DNA from: an uncultured Bacteroidota bacterium
Lineage (GTDB): Bacteria; Bacteroidota; Rhodothermia; Rhodothermales; UBA10348
Assembly (NCBI GenBank): GCA_937876355.1
Contig: CALFHN010000016.1
Span: 1 to 53,530 of the forward strand
Direction of reading: 5' to 3'
Length of the DNA: 53,530 nt
Below are positions 1 through 9,096 of this stretch, piece after piece. Position 1 is the stretch's first letter, and every line of letters begins with the position of its first letter. The notes beneath the pieces are model-generated. The model saw only the letters and a list, made by a program, of their open reading frames with translations, made no database searches and had not been told where the DNA came from. Position numbers and translations under genes: made by a program.

Positions 1-308
1 TAGTGTAAACCGGAAACAGTGTCTACAACTATTTCAGAGCCGAAATCTTCTTCTGCCTTTTCTGTCGTGAGTCTAAACATGGATTGCGACATTCCATGCT
101 CTTGGTAACCTTGATACTCATCTTCATGGCAATCAAAACAGGTTACGTCACCCACAAAAGTGGCATTTTCTACTATATTTCGAAAGACAGGCTGATGGGG
201 TTGGGCCTCCGTTGTGGGGCCATTGCCACCAGATTGACCACAACCAATAAAGATAGCCACGAGGCTAGTAAAAACTGCGGTATATAAGATTAAGTATCGC
301 ATAAGCAT
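1..308 (-). CDS. Lipoprotein c-type cytochrome, N-terminal part (cut by window edge)
   Basis: The minus-strand frame is open from an ATG at 308 (or the in-frame ATG at 302) to the left edge, giving about 102 visible residues. The first 22 residues are hydrophobic and end in FIGC, a plausible lipoprotein signal with Cys23 as the lipidated residue. A clear haem c attachment motif, C57-F-D-C60-H61, follows, so the protein probably carries covalent haem on the outside of the inner membrane or in the outer membrane. The rest of the protein, and any further CxxCH motifs, lies outside the window. The start codon sits directly at the end of the U-tract of a strong terminator, so expression may depend on read-through or on an internal promoter. 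It follows the PorV-like gene on the same strand. The cytochrome family is not identifiable from this fragment. Confidence 0.75.
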   Translation of the reverse strand, partial: MLMRYLILYTAVFTSLVAIFIGCGQSGGNGPTTEAQPHQPVFRNIVENATFVGDVTCFDCHEDEYQGYQEHGMSQSMFRLTTEKAEEDFGSEIVVDTVSGLH

Positions 309-312
309 AAAA

Positions 313-349
313 AAAGCGGGTCGAATCACAACGTGATTCGACCCGCTTT
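313..349 (-). terminator. Rho-independent terminator after the PorV-like gene
   Basis: A perfect 17-bp inverted repeat (313-329 with 333-349, three-base loop) is followed on the minus strand by a run of seven T (315-309). It sits 24 bases past the stop of the PorV-like gene. Its U-tract runs into the start of the downstream cytochrome gene at 308. Confidence 0.85.
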
Positions 350-372
350 CGTTTCAATCGAACGTAGCAAAA

Positions 373-1416
373 TTACAGAGAGATAGCCGCTGTAATCATG
401 TTAACATTGTCGAAATAGTTCGTCGAACGAAGCGCATAGTCGATCTGTAGGCGTGTGCCACTAAGATCGAGGTCAAGGCCAGCACCAAAGTTGGTACCGT
501 CGAAGAACGATAGGTCATTGTCTGAAACGATGTCCAATCCACCACGAAGGTAGAGAACATCAAACAGACCTAACTCAACACCACCTGAATACTGATCCTG
601 ATCGAATGAATTCGAGCGGAAGTTTCCAAGTACTGTTACAACAGCTCCTGCACCCATTTCACGGGTATAAGAAACGCCAAAGTTTAGTAGTGAAGGAAGT
701 TCAACTCCTTCATTTTCCAACTGCAATGCGTTTGCAGAAGCAGAAGTTGCTTGGTCTCTTAACTGCACGCGGCGAGTAAGACCAACACCACCATACTGCA
801 TCTGTGTACCAATATTTTTGAGTGCAACACCCAAACGGAGACCGGATTCACCCACTACGTAGGTCATACCAGCATCGATTGCTATAGCAGAAGCTGTAAC
901 ATCGTCTATGGACTCATTGACTAATTTCAATGTAGCGCCAGCTGAAATACGATCCGTAAAAGTACGGGCGTAAGTCAAACCAACGGTCATAAACGTTGAA
1001 GTGAAAGTAACTGAGCTGATTTCAGGAGCACTTTCCGTTTGCAACGGAATGTCTCCAAAATCCCAAGTAGTTACAGTAAAAGCCAAGTTGTTGTTACCAA
1101 AGTTTTGGCCAATGCCAAAAAAGCTAACACCAATGTCGGCTACATAGTTCATGCGGCTAAAAATAGCCGATGTACCTGTATTGACGGCAAGTCCAGCTGG
1201 ATTTGAATAGATTGCTTCCAATCCGTTCATGCCAGCCAAGCCACCTGTGGTAGAAGCGCCTAGCGAAGCGTTGCGTGCCGTTACTGGCACTAACAACTGA
1301 GATGCACCCGCCGTACCACGGCGTTTGTCATCTCCTGCATTCGCGTCCAGCACACTCATGCCCAACAGGGCAATCACTACAAGTGCGTTCAGAATATTTC
1401 TGGACAGCTTGTTCAT
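373..1416 (-). CDS. PorV/PorQ family outer membrane beta-barrel protein
   Basis: A 347-residue protein with a signal peptide (residues 1 to about 27, ending ANA) and a body made of alternating beta strands. The segment around residues 45-80 (TARNASLGAS...YSNPAGLA) is the hallmark of the PorV/PorQ branch of the FadL-like barrels. In type IX secretion, PorV shuttles substrates from the translocon to the attachment complex; other family members are of unknown role. It follows the T9SS-sorted secreted protein and the TonB receptor on the same strand, with a 105-base gap to the former, and ends at a strong terminator. The context suggests a dedicated partner for the secreted neighbour. Whether this is the general PorV of the cell or a paralogue cannot be told from here. 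Confidence 0.8.
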   Translation of the reverse strand: MNKLSRNILNALVVIALLGMSVLDANAGDDKRRGTAGASQLLVPVTARNASLGASTTGGLAGMNGLEAIYSNPAGLAVNTGTSAIFSRMNYVADIGVSFFGIGQNFGNNNLAFTVTTWDFGDIPLQTESAPEISSVTFTSTFMTVGLTYARTFTDRISAGATLKLVNESIDDVTASAIAIDAGMTYVVGESGLRLGVALKNIGTQMQYGGVGLTRRVQLRDQATSASANALQLENEGVELPSLLNFGVSYTREMGAGAVVTVLGNFRSNSFDQDQYSGGVELGLFDVLYLRGGLDIVSDNDLSFFDGTNFGAGLDLDLSGTRLQIDYALRSTNYFDNVNMITAAISL

Positions 1417-1478
1417 ATTTAAGTCCTCTTTTTGATAGTCAGTTTCGTCATCAAACGTCTACTGAATTTGGAGGCTCT

Positions 1479-1504
1479 ACTGTCGGCCCCAAAGGACCGA
1501 CAGT
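1479..1504 (-). other. Intercistronic hairpin
   Basis: An 8-bp perfect inverted repeat (ACTGTCGG / CCGACAGT) with a 10-base loop lies between the T9SS-sorted gene and the PorV-like gene, both on the minus strand. No T-tract follows it, so it looks more like an RNA processing or stability hairpin than a terminator. Confidence 0.4.
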
Positions 1505-1521
1505 CTGCCACCAAATTTCAA

Positions 1522-4500
1522 CTAGAAAGCGTTGAGCTGTACACGTTTCTTGATAACACCAAATTTCAGCACTTTCTCGCCCACATTTGGTACGTCAATG
1601 TGAATGATATACATACCACTCGCGAGCGGCAGTCCATCAGTTGTGGAGAGATCCCATGGGAACATGGCACCCGCGCTATTTTTCTCAAGCGTACGAACAA
1701 GTGTTCCAGCTAGAGTAAAGACGCGAATGGTTGCCTGATTTGGCATGTTTGTGAAACGAACCTGATCAACGAGCGCTGTAACTTCGTATGAAGAAGCACC
1801 TTTGTATGGGTTCGGAACGATTCCAATGTTGTCCAGAGCAGCTTTTTGTTCTGCATCGTCACGGCCGCGAGCGCCGAGACCATCTGTTGACATTGAAAAG
1901 CTATCACCAGGTTGGTTTGGTTTCGTTGTGCTAATGCGGAAAACGCTACCAGCTTCTGGCATATCTGAGTTATATGGTCCTGGAGGGCTTCCACCATTCC
2001 AGTTCATAAACACGATACGGCCAATGACTTCGCCACCATGAGCATACGGATCTCCCGTATTGATCAGGTTGCTTAGCCATGCCAAATAACCTGACTCTCC
2101 TGGAGCCATATCAGAAGGAAGGTACCAGTAGGTCCAGTCCGTCTGAGGGTCATTGGATCCTCCTGAAGCAGGGTGATCGTCACCTGTTACTCCCCAAACT
2201 CCGTCGCCGTTTATATCCAGACCCGCTGGAACTAAACGAACATCGTCTGCAGGATTATCAGGAGTGCTGATACCTGTTCTCCATACTTCAAACGGTAGAT
2301 ACATAATGGCGTTACCGTCATCCGTAAGTGCGCTGAAGCGATCATAACCGTAACATCCTGTTGGCGAAGGAGTAGCTGCAATAGCTTCCCCAGCGTCAAA
2401 CGCAGCACGCCATCCATCATAACAGGCTTGCGTGAAACGGACTTCGAAATCATACGGCATGATATTGCCCCATCCACCGCGACCGAGGATAGTACGATTC
2501 AAGAATTCAGCATAACCGGCGTTTTGGCCTGCGCCTCTACCAGTGTGAATTCCCCACTGTCCGCCATTCGTAACCTGTTGAGCACCGTCTGGCCGACCTT
2601 CCACAGGAAAACCTTGGAAGTCAAAAGCAGCCGCTTGGTCAATAGCGCCGCCGCCATTTGCAACCATGCGGAAACTTAAAAAGCCGTCAGGAGCTCCTGC
2701 TACGTCTAATGACAAACCGTCGAACTGAAGAACATCAACTCCTTCAGGTCCGGCAATACCAGCACTTGCGGCGACCTGAGCCCCGTCAAATACTTTGGCA
2801 CCAGTGTTAACATCTGTAACGTCATAAGTAACAACAGTTGAAACACCCGATTTATTAGCGTTCAGCATGTCAGGGAAAGAAGCGTCGTTATCTACATCTC
2901 TCGAATCATTAGATCCGACAAATGAAACATTGCCCTTTCCTGCCACTTCAGCGGTGAAAAATTCAACTTTGTAAGCGTGACCCGTAATAGCGGCCGCATT
3001 TACAACGTGAATAGTGGTTCCACCATTACCAATGTTGCCTTCTGCACCTACGCCATCAATTCCAGTTCCTGCTGATGCCGCCGCAACGGCTTCAGGAGAA
3101 ATCACAAGAGAGGTTTTCTGCGGAATGGCAGTTACACGTGCGATAGGGCCGTGATACGCTTTTGGATACGAATCGAAGTTGTAAGCATAAGCTTGCAATC
3201 CAAACTGGTAATCACTGTAGTTCGTCAAGCCTGATACCAACATCGAGTGTGCAACACCTGAGTCTGTACCATTGGCAGTAACGATGAGAAGATCTCCACC
3301 GTCTGTGTCAATGACTTTAGTCACGCCGTTGGCGCGATCAAAGGTGGCAATCACAACGCCATCTTGATCAGTTGAGTTAGCATACTGATATACTTTGTAG
3401 CCTTCAAATGCATAGTCACAATCTGTTTCAGAACAGAATGGATCTTCCACATTGTAAGAATCAAGGTAATTATTATCAGTTGCGCGATATCCCCACTCTA
3501 GCAAAATTGATCCATCTGAGCTGGTCGTAGTTACGCGAGGCGCATTTGGAGGGGAAGGCACAACAAAATTGATGTCAAAGGCTGCCTGAGCAACCGTGTC
3601 ATCAGCTTTCATTTTGCGAACAGAGTCAATGTTATCCGCTCCAAAACTTGTTACGATACCAAAAATGATCGTTTGTTCATCTTTTGGTTTAACCGTAAAT
3701 GGTCCTGTTGACAATACGAAACGACGGTCAGCTGCAGGAATTGCTGATCCATTATTGTCGGAGTTGTACTCTGACCAATAATTTGGAGGCATGCCTGGAA
3801 ACATGAACTTTGTTTCGATGGTCGAAAAACCTAAACCGTTACCACCAAGTGTAAACGGTTGTCCGTCTTTCCAACGACCGCGCATGTAGTTATACATATC
3901 AGCGCCGTTACCAGGATCACCCTGAATACCGCCACCATTGCTATAGAAAGCAAACGAAGTCATTTTTAGACGTTCGCCTGGTTCGTCAACGGTACCGTCG
4001 CGGTTGTCATCTTTGTTGTTGTCATCTACAAGAGGACCTTGAAAGAAGTCATAACCAGCTGCAGGCGGAGCCGCACCATAGTTACCATCATCATCATTGT
4101 CAGCATTGTAAATGTAACCCATACCAAGGGTAGAGTCGGATCCTACATAATCATCAAATGCAGCACCAAGGTCAGGATCCGAGAAAACACCCATATAGGT
4201 ATTCTCTAGCGGAACCGAGCCTTTGTACTGAATGCGATATTTGTAGAATGTCGTATTGCCAAGTGCACCAGCGGTGTTAAAAGCAAAAGCAGAACCGTGA
4301 ACTTCCACGCCCATAGGAGGGGTTGAAGACCGATTATGTTGATTGCCTTTATCATTCATGATCCACCATAACATCTGATCGCCTAGGATAGCCGGACGTT
4401 CTCCAGCAGCTAGGTTGATCTTGCGATCAACACGACTGGCTAATGGTTGGCTAGTTAGATCAATCGATTCGCCGTTTGCATCTAGAGTCGGGGCACCGAG

Positions 4501-4953
4501 TCCGGTTGGCCAATCCAAAAGGTCTGGAGCAGCTGAACCACCGCCTACTAGTTCGTTGATATCATCTTTGGAAATTTTCCAAACACGATCCCATGGCAAA
4601 CAATTTGCTGGTGAAGATCCATCATCATTTAGAGGACCTGACCAGAATTCGTACGGGCCGTAAGTGGTACCAGCTAGTCTAAGCTGACCAGCAACTTGAC
4701 CACCCATCCAAATACCCGAAGCAAAAATGGCTTTTAGACCACTTCCTTTAGGCACTTCGTACACATCTGGTGAACCTCTATAGAACAACTCACCGTTATT
4801 GGGAATACGAGCGCGCACATTGTTAATGTCGAGATAAGCCTCGCCAATGGACGGTTCGCAGTTGCCAACGCTCTGGGCTCGAACGCTTGGAGCGCTCAAG
4901 AACCCTATCGCAAGCGCGGCAAAGAGTAAACTTATTTTTCTAATGTTGTGCAT
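1522..4953 (-). CDS. Large secreted protein with FN3-like domain and T9SS type A sorting domain
   Basis: A 1143-residue protein with a signal peptide (residues 1 to about 26, ending VRAQ). The middle (roughly 480-610) resembles a fibronectin type III domain with an Ala-Pro-Arg start and a YKVYQ strand. Several acidic Asp/Asn-rich loops (for example NADNDDDG, DDNNKDDNRDG and DINGDG) look like calcium-binding or thrombospondin type 3-like turns. The last about 90 residues start VPNPYKG, continue through a G-x-LVRTL strand and a W-DLSTTDG turn, and end with an LASGMYIIH strand and a basic tail: the type A sorting domain of type IX secretion. It should be exported by Sec and then passed through the T9SS to the surface. 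It lies between the TonB receptor and the PorV-like barrel on one strand. The substrate or function of the N-terminal half is not recognised. Confidence 0.8.
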   Translation of the reverse strand: MHNIRKISLLFAALAIGFLSAPSVRAQSVGNCEPSIGEAYLDINNVRARIPNNGELFYRGSPDVYEVPKGSGLKAIFASGIWMGGQVAGQLRLAGTTYGPYEFWSGPLNDDGSSPANCLPWDRVWKISKDDINELVGGGSAAPDLLDWPTGLGAPTLDANGESIDLTSQPLASRVDRKINLAAGERPAILGDQMLWWIMNDKGNQHNRSSTPPMGVEVHGSAFAFNTAGALGNTTFYKYRIQYKGSVPLENTYMGVFSDPDLGAAFDDYVGSDSTLGMGYIYNADNDDDGNYGAAPPAAGYDFFQGPLVDDNNKDDNRDGTVDEPGERLKMTSFAFYSNGGGIQGDPGNGADMYNYMRGRWKDGQPFTLGGNGLGFSTIETKFMFPGMPPNYWSEYNSDNNGSAIPAADRRFVLSTGPFTVKPKDEQTIIFGIVTSFGADNIDSVRKMKADDTVAQAAFDINFVVPSPPNAPRVTTTSSDGSILLEWGYRATDNNYLDSYNVEDPFCSETDCDYAFEGYKVYQYANSTDQDGVVIATFDRANGVTKVIDTDGGDLLIVTANGTDSGVAHSMLVSGLTNYSDYQFGLQAYAYNFDSYPKAYHGPIARVTAIPQKTSLVISPEAVAAASAGTGIDGVGAEGNIGNGGTTIHVVNAAAITGHAYKVEFFTAEVAGKGNVSFVGSNDSRDVDNDASFPDMLNANKSGVSTVVTYDVTDVNTGAKVFDGAQVAASAGIAGPEGVDVLQFDGLSLDVAGAPDGFLSFRMVANGGGAIDQAAAFDFQGFPVEGRPDGAQQVTNGGQWGIHTGRGAGQNAGYAEFLNRTILGRGGWGNIMPYDFEVRFTQACYDGWRAAFDAGEAIAATPSPTGCYGYDRFSALTDDGNAIMYLPFEVWRTGISTPDNPADDVRLVPAGLDINGDGVWGVTGDDHPASGGSNDPQTDWTYWYLPSDMAPGESGYLAWLSNLINTGDPYAHGGEVIGRIVFMNWNGGSPPGPYNSDMPEAGSVFRISTTKPNQPGDSFSMSTDGLGARGRDDAEQKAALDNIGIVPNPYKGASSYEVTALVDQVRFTNMPNQATIRVFTLAGTLVRTLEKNSAGAMFPWDLSTTDGLPLASGMYIIHIDVPNVGEKVLKFGVIKKRVQLNAF

Positions 4954-5013
4954 AATTATCCGTGCATTTCGGTCTATAATATCTGCTTAAATCCTAATCA
5001 ACACACTGAAAGC

Positions 5014-5041
5014 CTAGTGCGGGCCAATTGGCCCGCACTAG
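5014..5041 (-). terminator. Perfect 28-base palindrome between TonB receptor and T9SS-sorted gene
   Basis: The sequence 5014-5041 is its own reverse complement over 28 bases, with GC-rich arms around a CCAATTGG centre. It lies 17 bases past the TonB receptor stop. Only a weak T-rich stretch follows on the minus strand, so it may be a partial terminator or an intercistronic processing hairpin that sets the ratio of receptor to downstream messages. Confidence 0.55.
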
Positions 5042-5058
5042 CACCAACAGCATTTCAC

Positions 5059-8000
5059 TTAGAAGTCAAGACGAACACCAATGCGCGTTAAGCGCGGAAT
5101 ACCGTAGTTACCAAGACTACGAGTACGGTGTAGATACATGGTTTCGGTAACTGGATCAGCACCACCTAAGAACTGTTGACCACCTGCTGTCGACAAAAAG
5201 CCGTCATCATTAGGTAGTCCAGTTGCACGCCATACTCCATTGATGTTTTGTCCGTCCAGAAGATTCTGAACCCAAACAAAAGCAGAAAGAGTAGTACGTG
5301 GGCCAACAGAAAACTTGCGATCAACACGAATGTCAATACGATTTTTCCACGGCATGCGTGCTGTGTTGATGCCACCATCCGGAATTGGAGCTTTCGATTC
5401 AATTCTGCTAAATGGCTCAAGCTGACCAGTGTATGGTTTACCAGAGGAAGCAGTTGCCAATACGTTCACACCGAAGTTTTCAAACAACTTCATTCCACCA
5501 ACAGTTGGGCCTTCACCGGCTCCGAGACGGTAGTCAAGGGATACGTTAAAGGTGTGGCGTACGTCGAAGTCCAATGGGCTGATGAAGTTTGGTGGTGTTT
5601 CATCAATCCAAGCGATGGTGCCTGTGGTATTTGAGGCTGAACCGGTACCCTGAGCAAACGATAACGTGTAGTTAACGTTTGCAGAGACATTGTTTGTCCG
5701 ACGAAGGTCGAAATCAAACTCCATGCCCTTAATGGTTCCAAAGTCCGTATTCCGATAGGAAGTAACTCCGTTCGGATAAGCATCACGTCGGTCATCAATC
5801 TGGATCAGGTCTTCAATCTGACGGAAAAATCCGGAGATTGTAATTGCTGAACGAGCAGATAGACGTTGACGGAAACCTAGTTCATACTCAGTTGTGCGTT
5901 CAGGAGCAAGATCGTTGTTAGATCCGCCGCTGCTCGAGCCTGACATGCCTTCCAAAGACTGGAATGCATTGGTCGAAGGACGCTGAGCGACACTACCATA
6001 ACGAGCAAAGAATAATGCCTGGTCAGTAACAGGGAAAGAAACCCCGATACGAGGCATTACTGTAACTCTAGGCTTGTAGTCATCGAACGATTCGTCAGTA
6101 ACCACACCGTTTGTTTTACGTGGGCTAGCACCTGAAAGAAGTACGTTTCCAGCTATAGTAGGCTGCCCTGAGGCATCAAACCATTTACCTTCGCGACTAC
6201 GGAAGCCTTCGACATTATTACCTAGGTAGTACACAGCGTAGTCATCGCCAATTAGACCTGTTGCAAGACCAGCTGTGCCTGCGCGCTCGACTGGAAGTGC
6301 AGAATAACGGTCATAATAGGTACGGACGTTGTTATCAAAAACATCTACGCGAAGTCCCATATTCAAGACGATATCGCGGAATTCGATTTTGTCTTGAATG
6401 TAACCACCATAATAAATAGGCTGGTGAGGAGCAACATTGTATGCTGACAACTCGGTGCTATTTAAGGCAAGAGGATTACCGAATTCATCAAGGTCATTTA
6501 CGTATCTATTTAGATCTTCAGAATCAACTTCTGTGTCTCCATAAGCGTTATAACCTACGTAGCTCGTGGCGCCTTCTAGCTGCGCCCAAGTTAGTCCGTA
6601 AAAGTCGGATACTTCTTCTCCACTACCCGCCGTAACGCTTTCAGCGCCTGGAGAGTAAAGAGCGTCAGCATCGTCAAAATAGCGGCCAATGGTTCTGCCA
6701 CTCAAGCTATATGAACGGTTGGTTGCCTGTTCAAATTCTCCACCAAACTCAATCTGGTGTAAACCAATCTGAGTAGCAGCCATCGCGTTAAAACGAAGCT
6801 GGGTGTTGTGGAATTGAAAGTATCCAGCAGGACCCGTGCTTCCCGGAGGAGCTACAAGTTTACCGATCGTTTCGCTGTTGTTAAACTTACCATCTTCCCA
6901 GCGATACGTGTATTGCGGCTGATTTGCCATAATAGGTGTATCGTCAGCAGGATCGGCGTTGCCATGATCGTCAACACCAACTTGAACTGAAACGAATTCA
7001 ACGTTTTTGTAACCACGGTTGGTTGCATAAACGTCATTATCAAAGTCGCCCCATCCAAGTACGTCTGCGCGAGATGTTAGCCCAAAACGTGGGTCGTAAT
7101 TTTTACCTGACCGATCGCTGAAATCAACCTGAAGTTGATAAAAGGTCGAATTAGACAGATAATGAGTCCAGGTCGTAAAGAACTGAGCATCATTACGATC
7201 GGATATTCCACCATTTTCTGGCGAGAATACGTTTAACGTAGACAGACCTTCATCTTCTGAAGTAACGTAACGTCCACCTACGCGCATGCGTACGTTTTCC
7301 ATAACGTTAAAATTCAGATTACCGCTCAAGGCCAATCTGTTATAGCCGTTGCCGCGTTTTTTCTTTTCGACCGTAAAGTCGTCTGCTGAAAGTCCGTTTG
7401 CGCTTTCAACGAAGTTGAAATTAACAGAAGCAGCATCAACACCAGCGGGAACGTTAATAACCGTGCCATCGCCAGCAATGATCTGATCGTTTGCAATCAC
7501 GACGTGACCAGCAGCATCAACAGGCAAAAACGTTTCGCCCATAGAAGCAGGTACTGGGATCAAAACCGAGTTACCATCTGCATCCAAACCTTTCAATGAG
7601 GTTGGGAATTCACGTAACTGGTTAAGTAAGGCGTCACTTGCTCTCACCTGACCTATTGCGCGAGGATTGCTATCCCCTTGGTCTAGATATTCAGCTGCGA
7701 AGAAAAAGTTGACCTTTTCGCCCATAACAGGACCACCAAGTGCTACCGAGGCCAAGTTGTATCCGAAATCATCTAGTGCTTCTGAGGTAACGCCCTCAAA
7801 TGAACCAAAAAATTTCGAAGAACCTGATTTCGTAGTAATGTTGATGATACCAGACATTGCGTCGCCATAACGAGCTGAGATGTTACCAATAATCATCTCC
7901 TGCTCTTGAATAGCGGATTGTGGAAGCGCGGTAGTACCGACAACTTTCACACCATCAATGTAGTACGTTACCTCAGCGCCGCGACCACCGCGTACGTTGA

Positions 8001-8490
8001 GTGTACCAGAACCTTCATCACTAACCACACCAGCCTGGATGGCAGCAACAGCTGCTGCACCACGGACTGGTAAGTTTACGATCTGCTCTGCAGAAACGAT
8101 CTTCGGAACACCAACGGCATCCTTCTGAATCAGTGGACGCTCGTATTCGACGACGATTTCTCCAAGATTAACACCTTCTGCGAGTGCAAAGTTAATTTCC
8201 TGGGTATACCCAGTAGAAACTTGCACACCAGAAACTGTTGATTCTTGGTATCCGACGAATCGAGCTTGGACATTATATGCACCAACCGGAACACCGATGA
8301 CGAAATAATTTCCGTCGACGTCCGTTATAGTACCTAGCGTTGTGCCAACTAATATGACTTGCGCGCCTGGAAGTGGATCTCCAGTTCCCGCGTCAGTCAC
8401 AACACCCGCAATTTTACCCGTATTCTGGGCAAATGCGAGGGCCGGCGCAGCTAGTAGCATGAGTACAAGCATGCCCCATTTACGTAACAT
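5059..8490 (-). CDS. TonB-dependent outer membrane receptor with carboxypeptidase-regulatory-like domain
   Basis: A 1143-residue protein with a signal peptide (1 to about 21, ending AFAQ). Residues 24-105 are a carboxypeptidase-regulatory-like beta-sandwich (G-x-V-T-D-x-x-T-G-D-P-L-P-G, then DVDGNYFVIGVP). A TonB plug follows at about 110-220, with TLNVRGGR, YYIDGV and ISARYGDAMSGIINI. The rest is a 22-strand-type barrel ending in an aromatic residue (RLDF). It should move a large ligand across the outer membrane using TonB energy; the ligand is unknown. The start at 8490 is supported by a strong AGGAGG at 8497-8502. It is the first gene of a minus-strand set with a T9SS-sorted protein and a PorV-like barrel. 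No SusD-like lipoprotein is beside it, so it is not a standard SusCD glycan pair. Confidence 0.9.
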   Translation of the reverse strand: MLRKWGMLVLMLLAAPALAFAQNTGKIAGVVTDAGTGDPLPGAQVILVGTTLGTITDVDGNYFVIGVPVGAYNVQARFVGYQESTVSGVQVSTGYTQEINFALAEGVNLGEIVVEYERPLIQKDAVGVPKIVSAEQIVNLPVRGAAAVAAIQAGVVSDEGSGTLNVRGGRGAEVTYYIDGVKVVGTTALPQSAIQEQEMIIGNISARYGDAMSGIINITTKSGSSKFFGSFEGVTSEALDDFGYNLASVALGGPVMGEKVNFFFAAEYLDQGDSNPRAIGQVRASDALLNQLREFPTSLKGLDADGNSVLIPVPASMGETFLPVDAAGHVVIANDQIIAGDGTVINVPAGVDAASVNFNFVESANGLSADDFTVEKKKRGNGYNRLALSGNLNFNVMENVRMRVGGRYVTSEDEGLSTLNVFSPENGGISDRNDAQFFTTWTHYLSNSTFYQLQVDFSDRSGKNYDPRFGLTSRADVLGWGDFDNDVYATNRGYKNVEFVSVQVGVDDHGNADPADDTPIMANQPQYTYRWEDGKFNNSETIGKLVAPPGSTGPAGYFQFHNTQLRFNAMAATQIGLHQIEFGGEFEQATNRSYSLSGRTIGRYFDDADALYSPGAESVTAGSGEEVSDFYGLTWAQLEGATSYVGYNAYGDTEVDSEDLNRYVNDLDEFGNPLALNSTELSAYNVAPHQPIYYGGYIQDKIEFRDIVLNMGLRVDVFDNNVRTYYDRYSALPVERAGTAGLATGLIGDDYAVYYLGNNVEGFRSREGKWFDASGQPTIAGNVLLSGASPRKTNGVVTDESFDDYKPRVTVMPRIGVSFPVTDQALFFARYGSVAQRPSTNAFQSLEGMSGSSSGGSNNDLAPERTTEYELGFRQRLSARSAITISGFFRQIEDLIQIDDRRDAYPNGVTSYRNTDFGTIKGMEFDFDLRRTNNVSANVNYTLSFAQGTGSASNTTGTIAWIDETPPNFISPLDFDVRHTFNVSLDYRLGAGEGPTVGGMKLFENFGVNVLATASSGKPYTGQLEPFSRIESKAPIPDGGINTARMPWKNRIDIRVDRKFSVGPRTTLSAFVWVQNLLDGQNINGVWRATGLPNDDGFLSTAGGQQFLGGADPVTETMYLHRTRSLGNYGIPRLTRIGVRLDF

Positions 8491-8496
8491 AAGCTA

Positions 8497-8502
8497 CCTC
8501 CT
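8497..8502 (-). promoter_or_regulatory. Strong Shine-Dalgarno site of the TonB receptor
   Basis: The minus strand reads AGGAGG six bases before the ATG at 8490. This is notable because most starts in this window show no clear Shine-Dalgarno sequence, as is common in the Bacteroidota. It fixes the receptor start. Confidence 0.75.
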
Positions 8503-8529
8503 AGTGAAATGATGTGTGGCTTAAAGTGC

Positions 8530-8560
8530 TGCAACTCATTCCCACATCGGAATGAGTGCA
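8530..8560 (-). promoter_or_regulatory. Leader hairpin upstream of the TonB receptor
   Basis: A 12-bp stem with a single bulged base (TGCA-A-CTCATTCC against GGAATGAGTGCA) and a short loop sits about 40 bases upstream of the receptor start. It is not followed by a T-tract. It could be an mRNA-stabilising 5' structure or a regulator binding site. Confidence 0.4.
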
Positions 8561-9096
8561 ATATCTATCGTGCAAAACACTTGTAGAGAGTTTCTTGTCC
8601 AAATTGAACATGGAACTCAACACAGGTGTCGTTTGCGATTTCCGTGCAATGCACGAATTTGTTTGATGAACGGAAACGTTCAGAAATGAGAATGGCCTTA
8701 TTTGGAATCCAAAATCCGGATCGAAACCCGTAACCTGTTTTGAAGCAGGGTCCTGTATCATGGCGGAATCTTTCTGCAAACAGTCATTCGACCATTTGAC
8801 TTTCAGCACAGCTCCAACAGGCGATGTCGCGTAAGCATAGCTATCGCAACTAAGTTCAGGTTTCGCTTGAAAGGTGGGGGTTGAAATGCTGTATCGAAAA
8901 TCCAACGGCAATCCTTATTTCGTTAATCGTTTCCTAACATCAGAATCGGTTTCCAAATATAGAGGGGCTTTCCTCGTTTGTCAAGAGAATATGAACGCCG
9001 AGTTGGCGGGTATTTCTTTTTGACAAAAACGGGTGAAACGTCCCTTCTCCATTCAAAACCTTCCTAGTACTATAATAATACGCATTATAAATGAAT

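Larger units (their letters stand above)
8491..9096. other. Intergenic region of about 600 bases upstream of the TonB receptor
   Basis: No convincing gene lies between serA and the TonB receptor. The stretch holds the receptor ribosome binding site, the leader hairpin at 8530-8560 and presumably its promoter. A minus-strand frame at 8501-8911 is open but has a Cys/Ser-rich, unprotein-like composition and no start signal, so it is not called. No terminator hairpin is obvious after serA; the first bases past its stop are AT-rich. Confidence 0.6.

Noticed and set aside
84-287. Plus-strand frame of 67 codons
   Set aside because: It is antisense to the lipoprotein cytochrome, whose signal peptide and CxxCH motif make the minus strand the coding one.
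8501-8911. Minus-strand frame of 136 codons upstream of the TonB receptor
   Set aside because: Cys/Ser/Thr-rich, no family resemblance and no start signal; the region fits a leader and promoter better.
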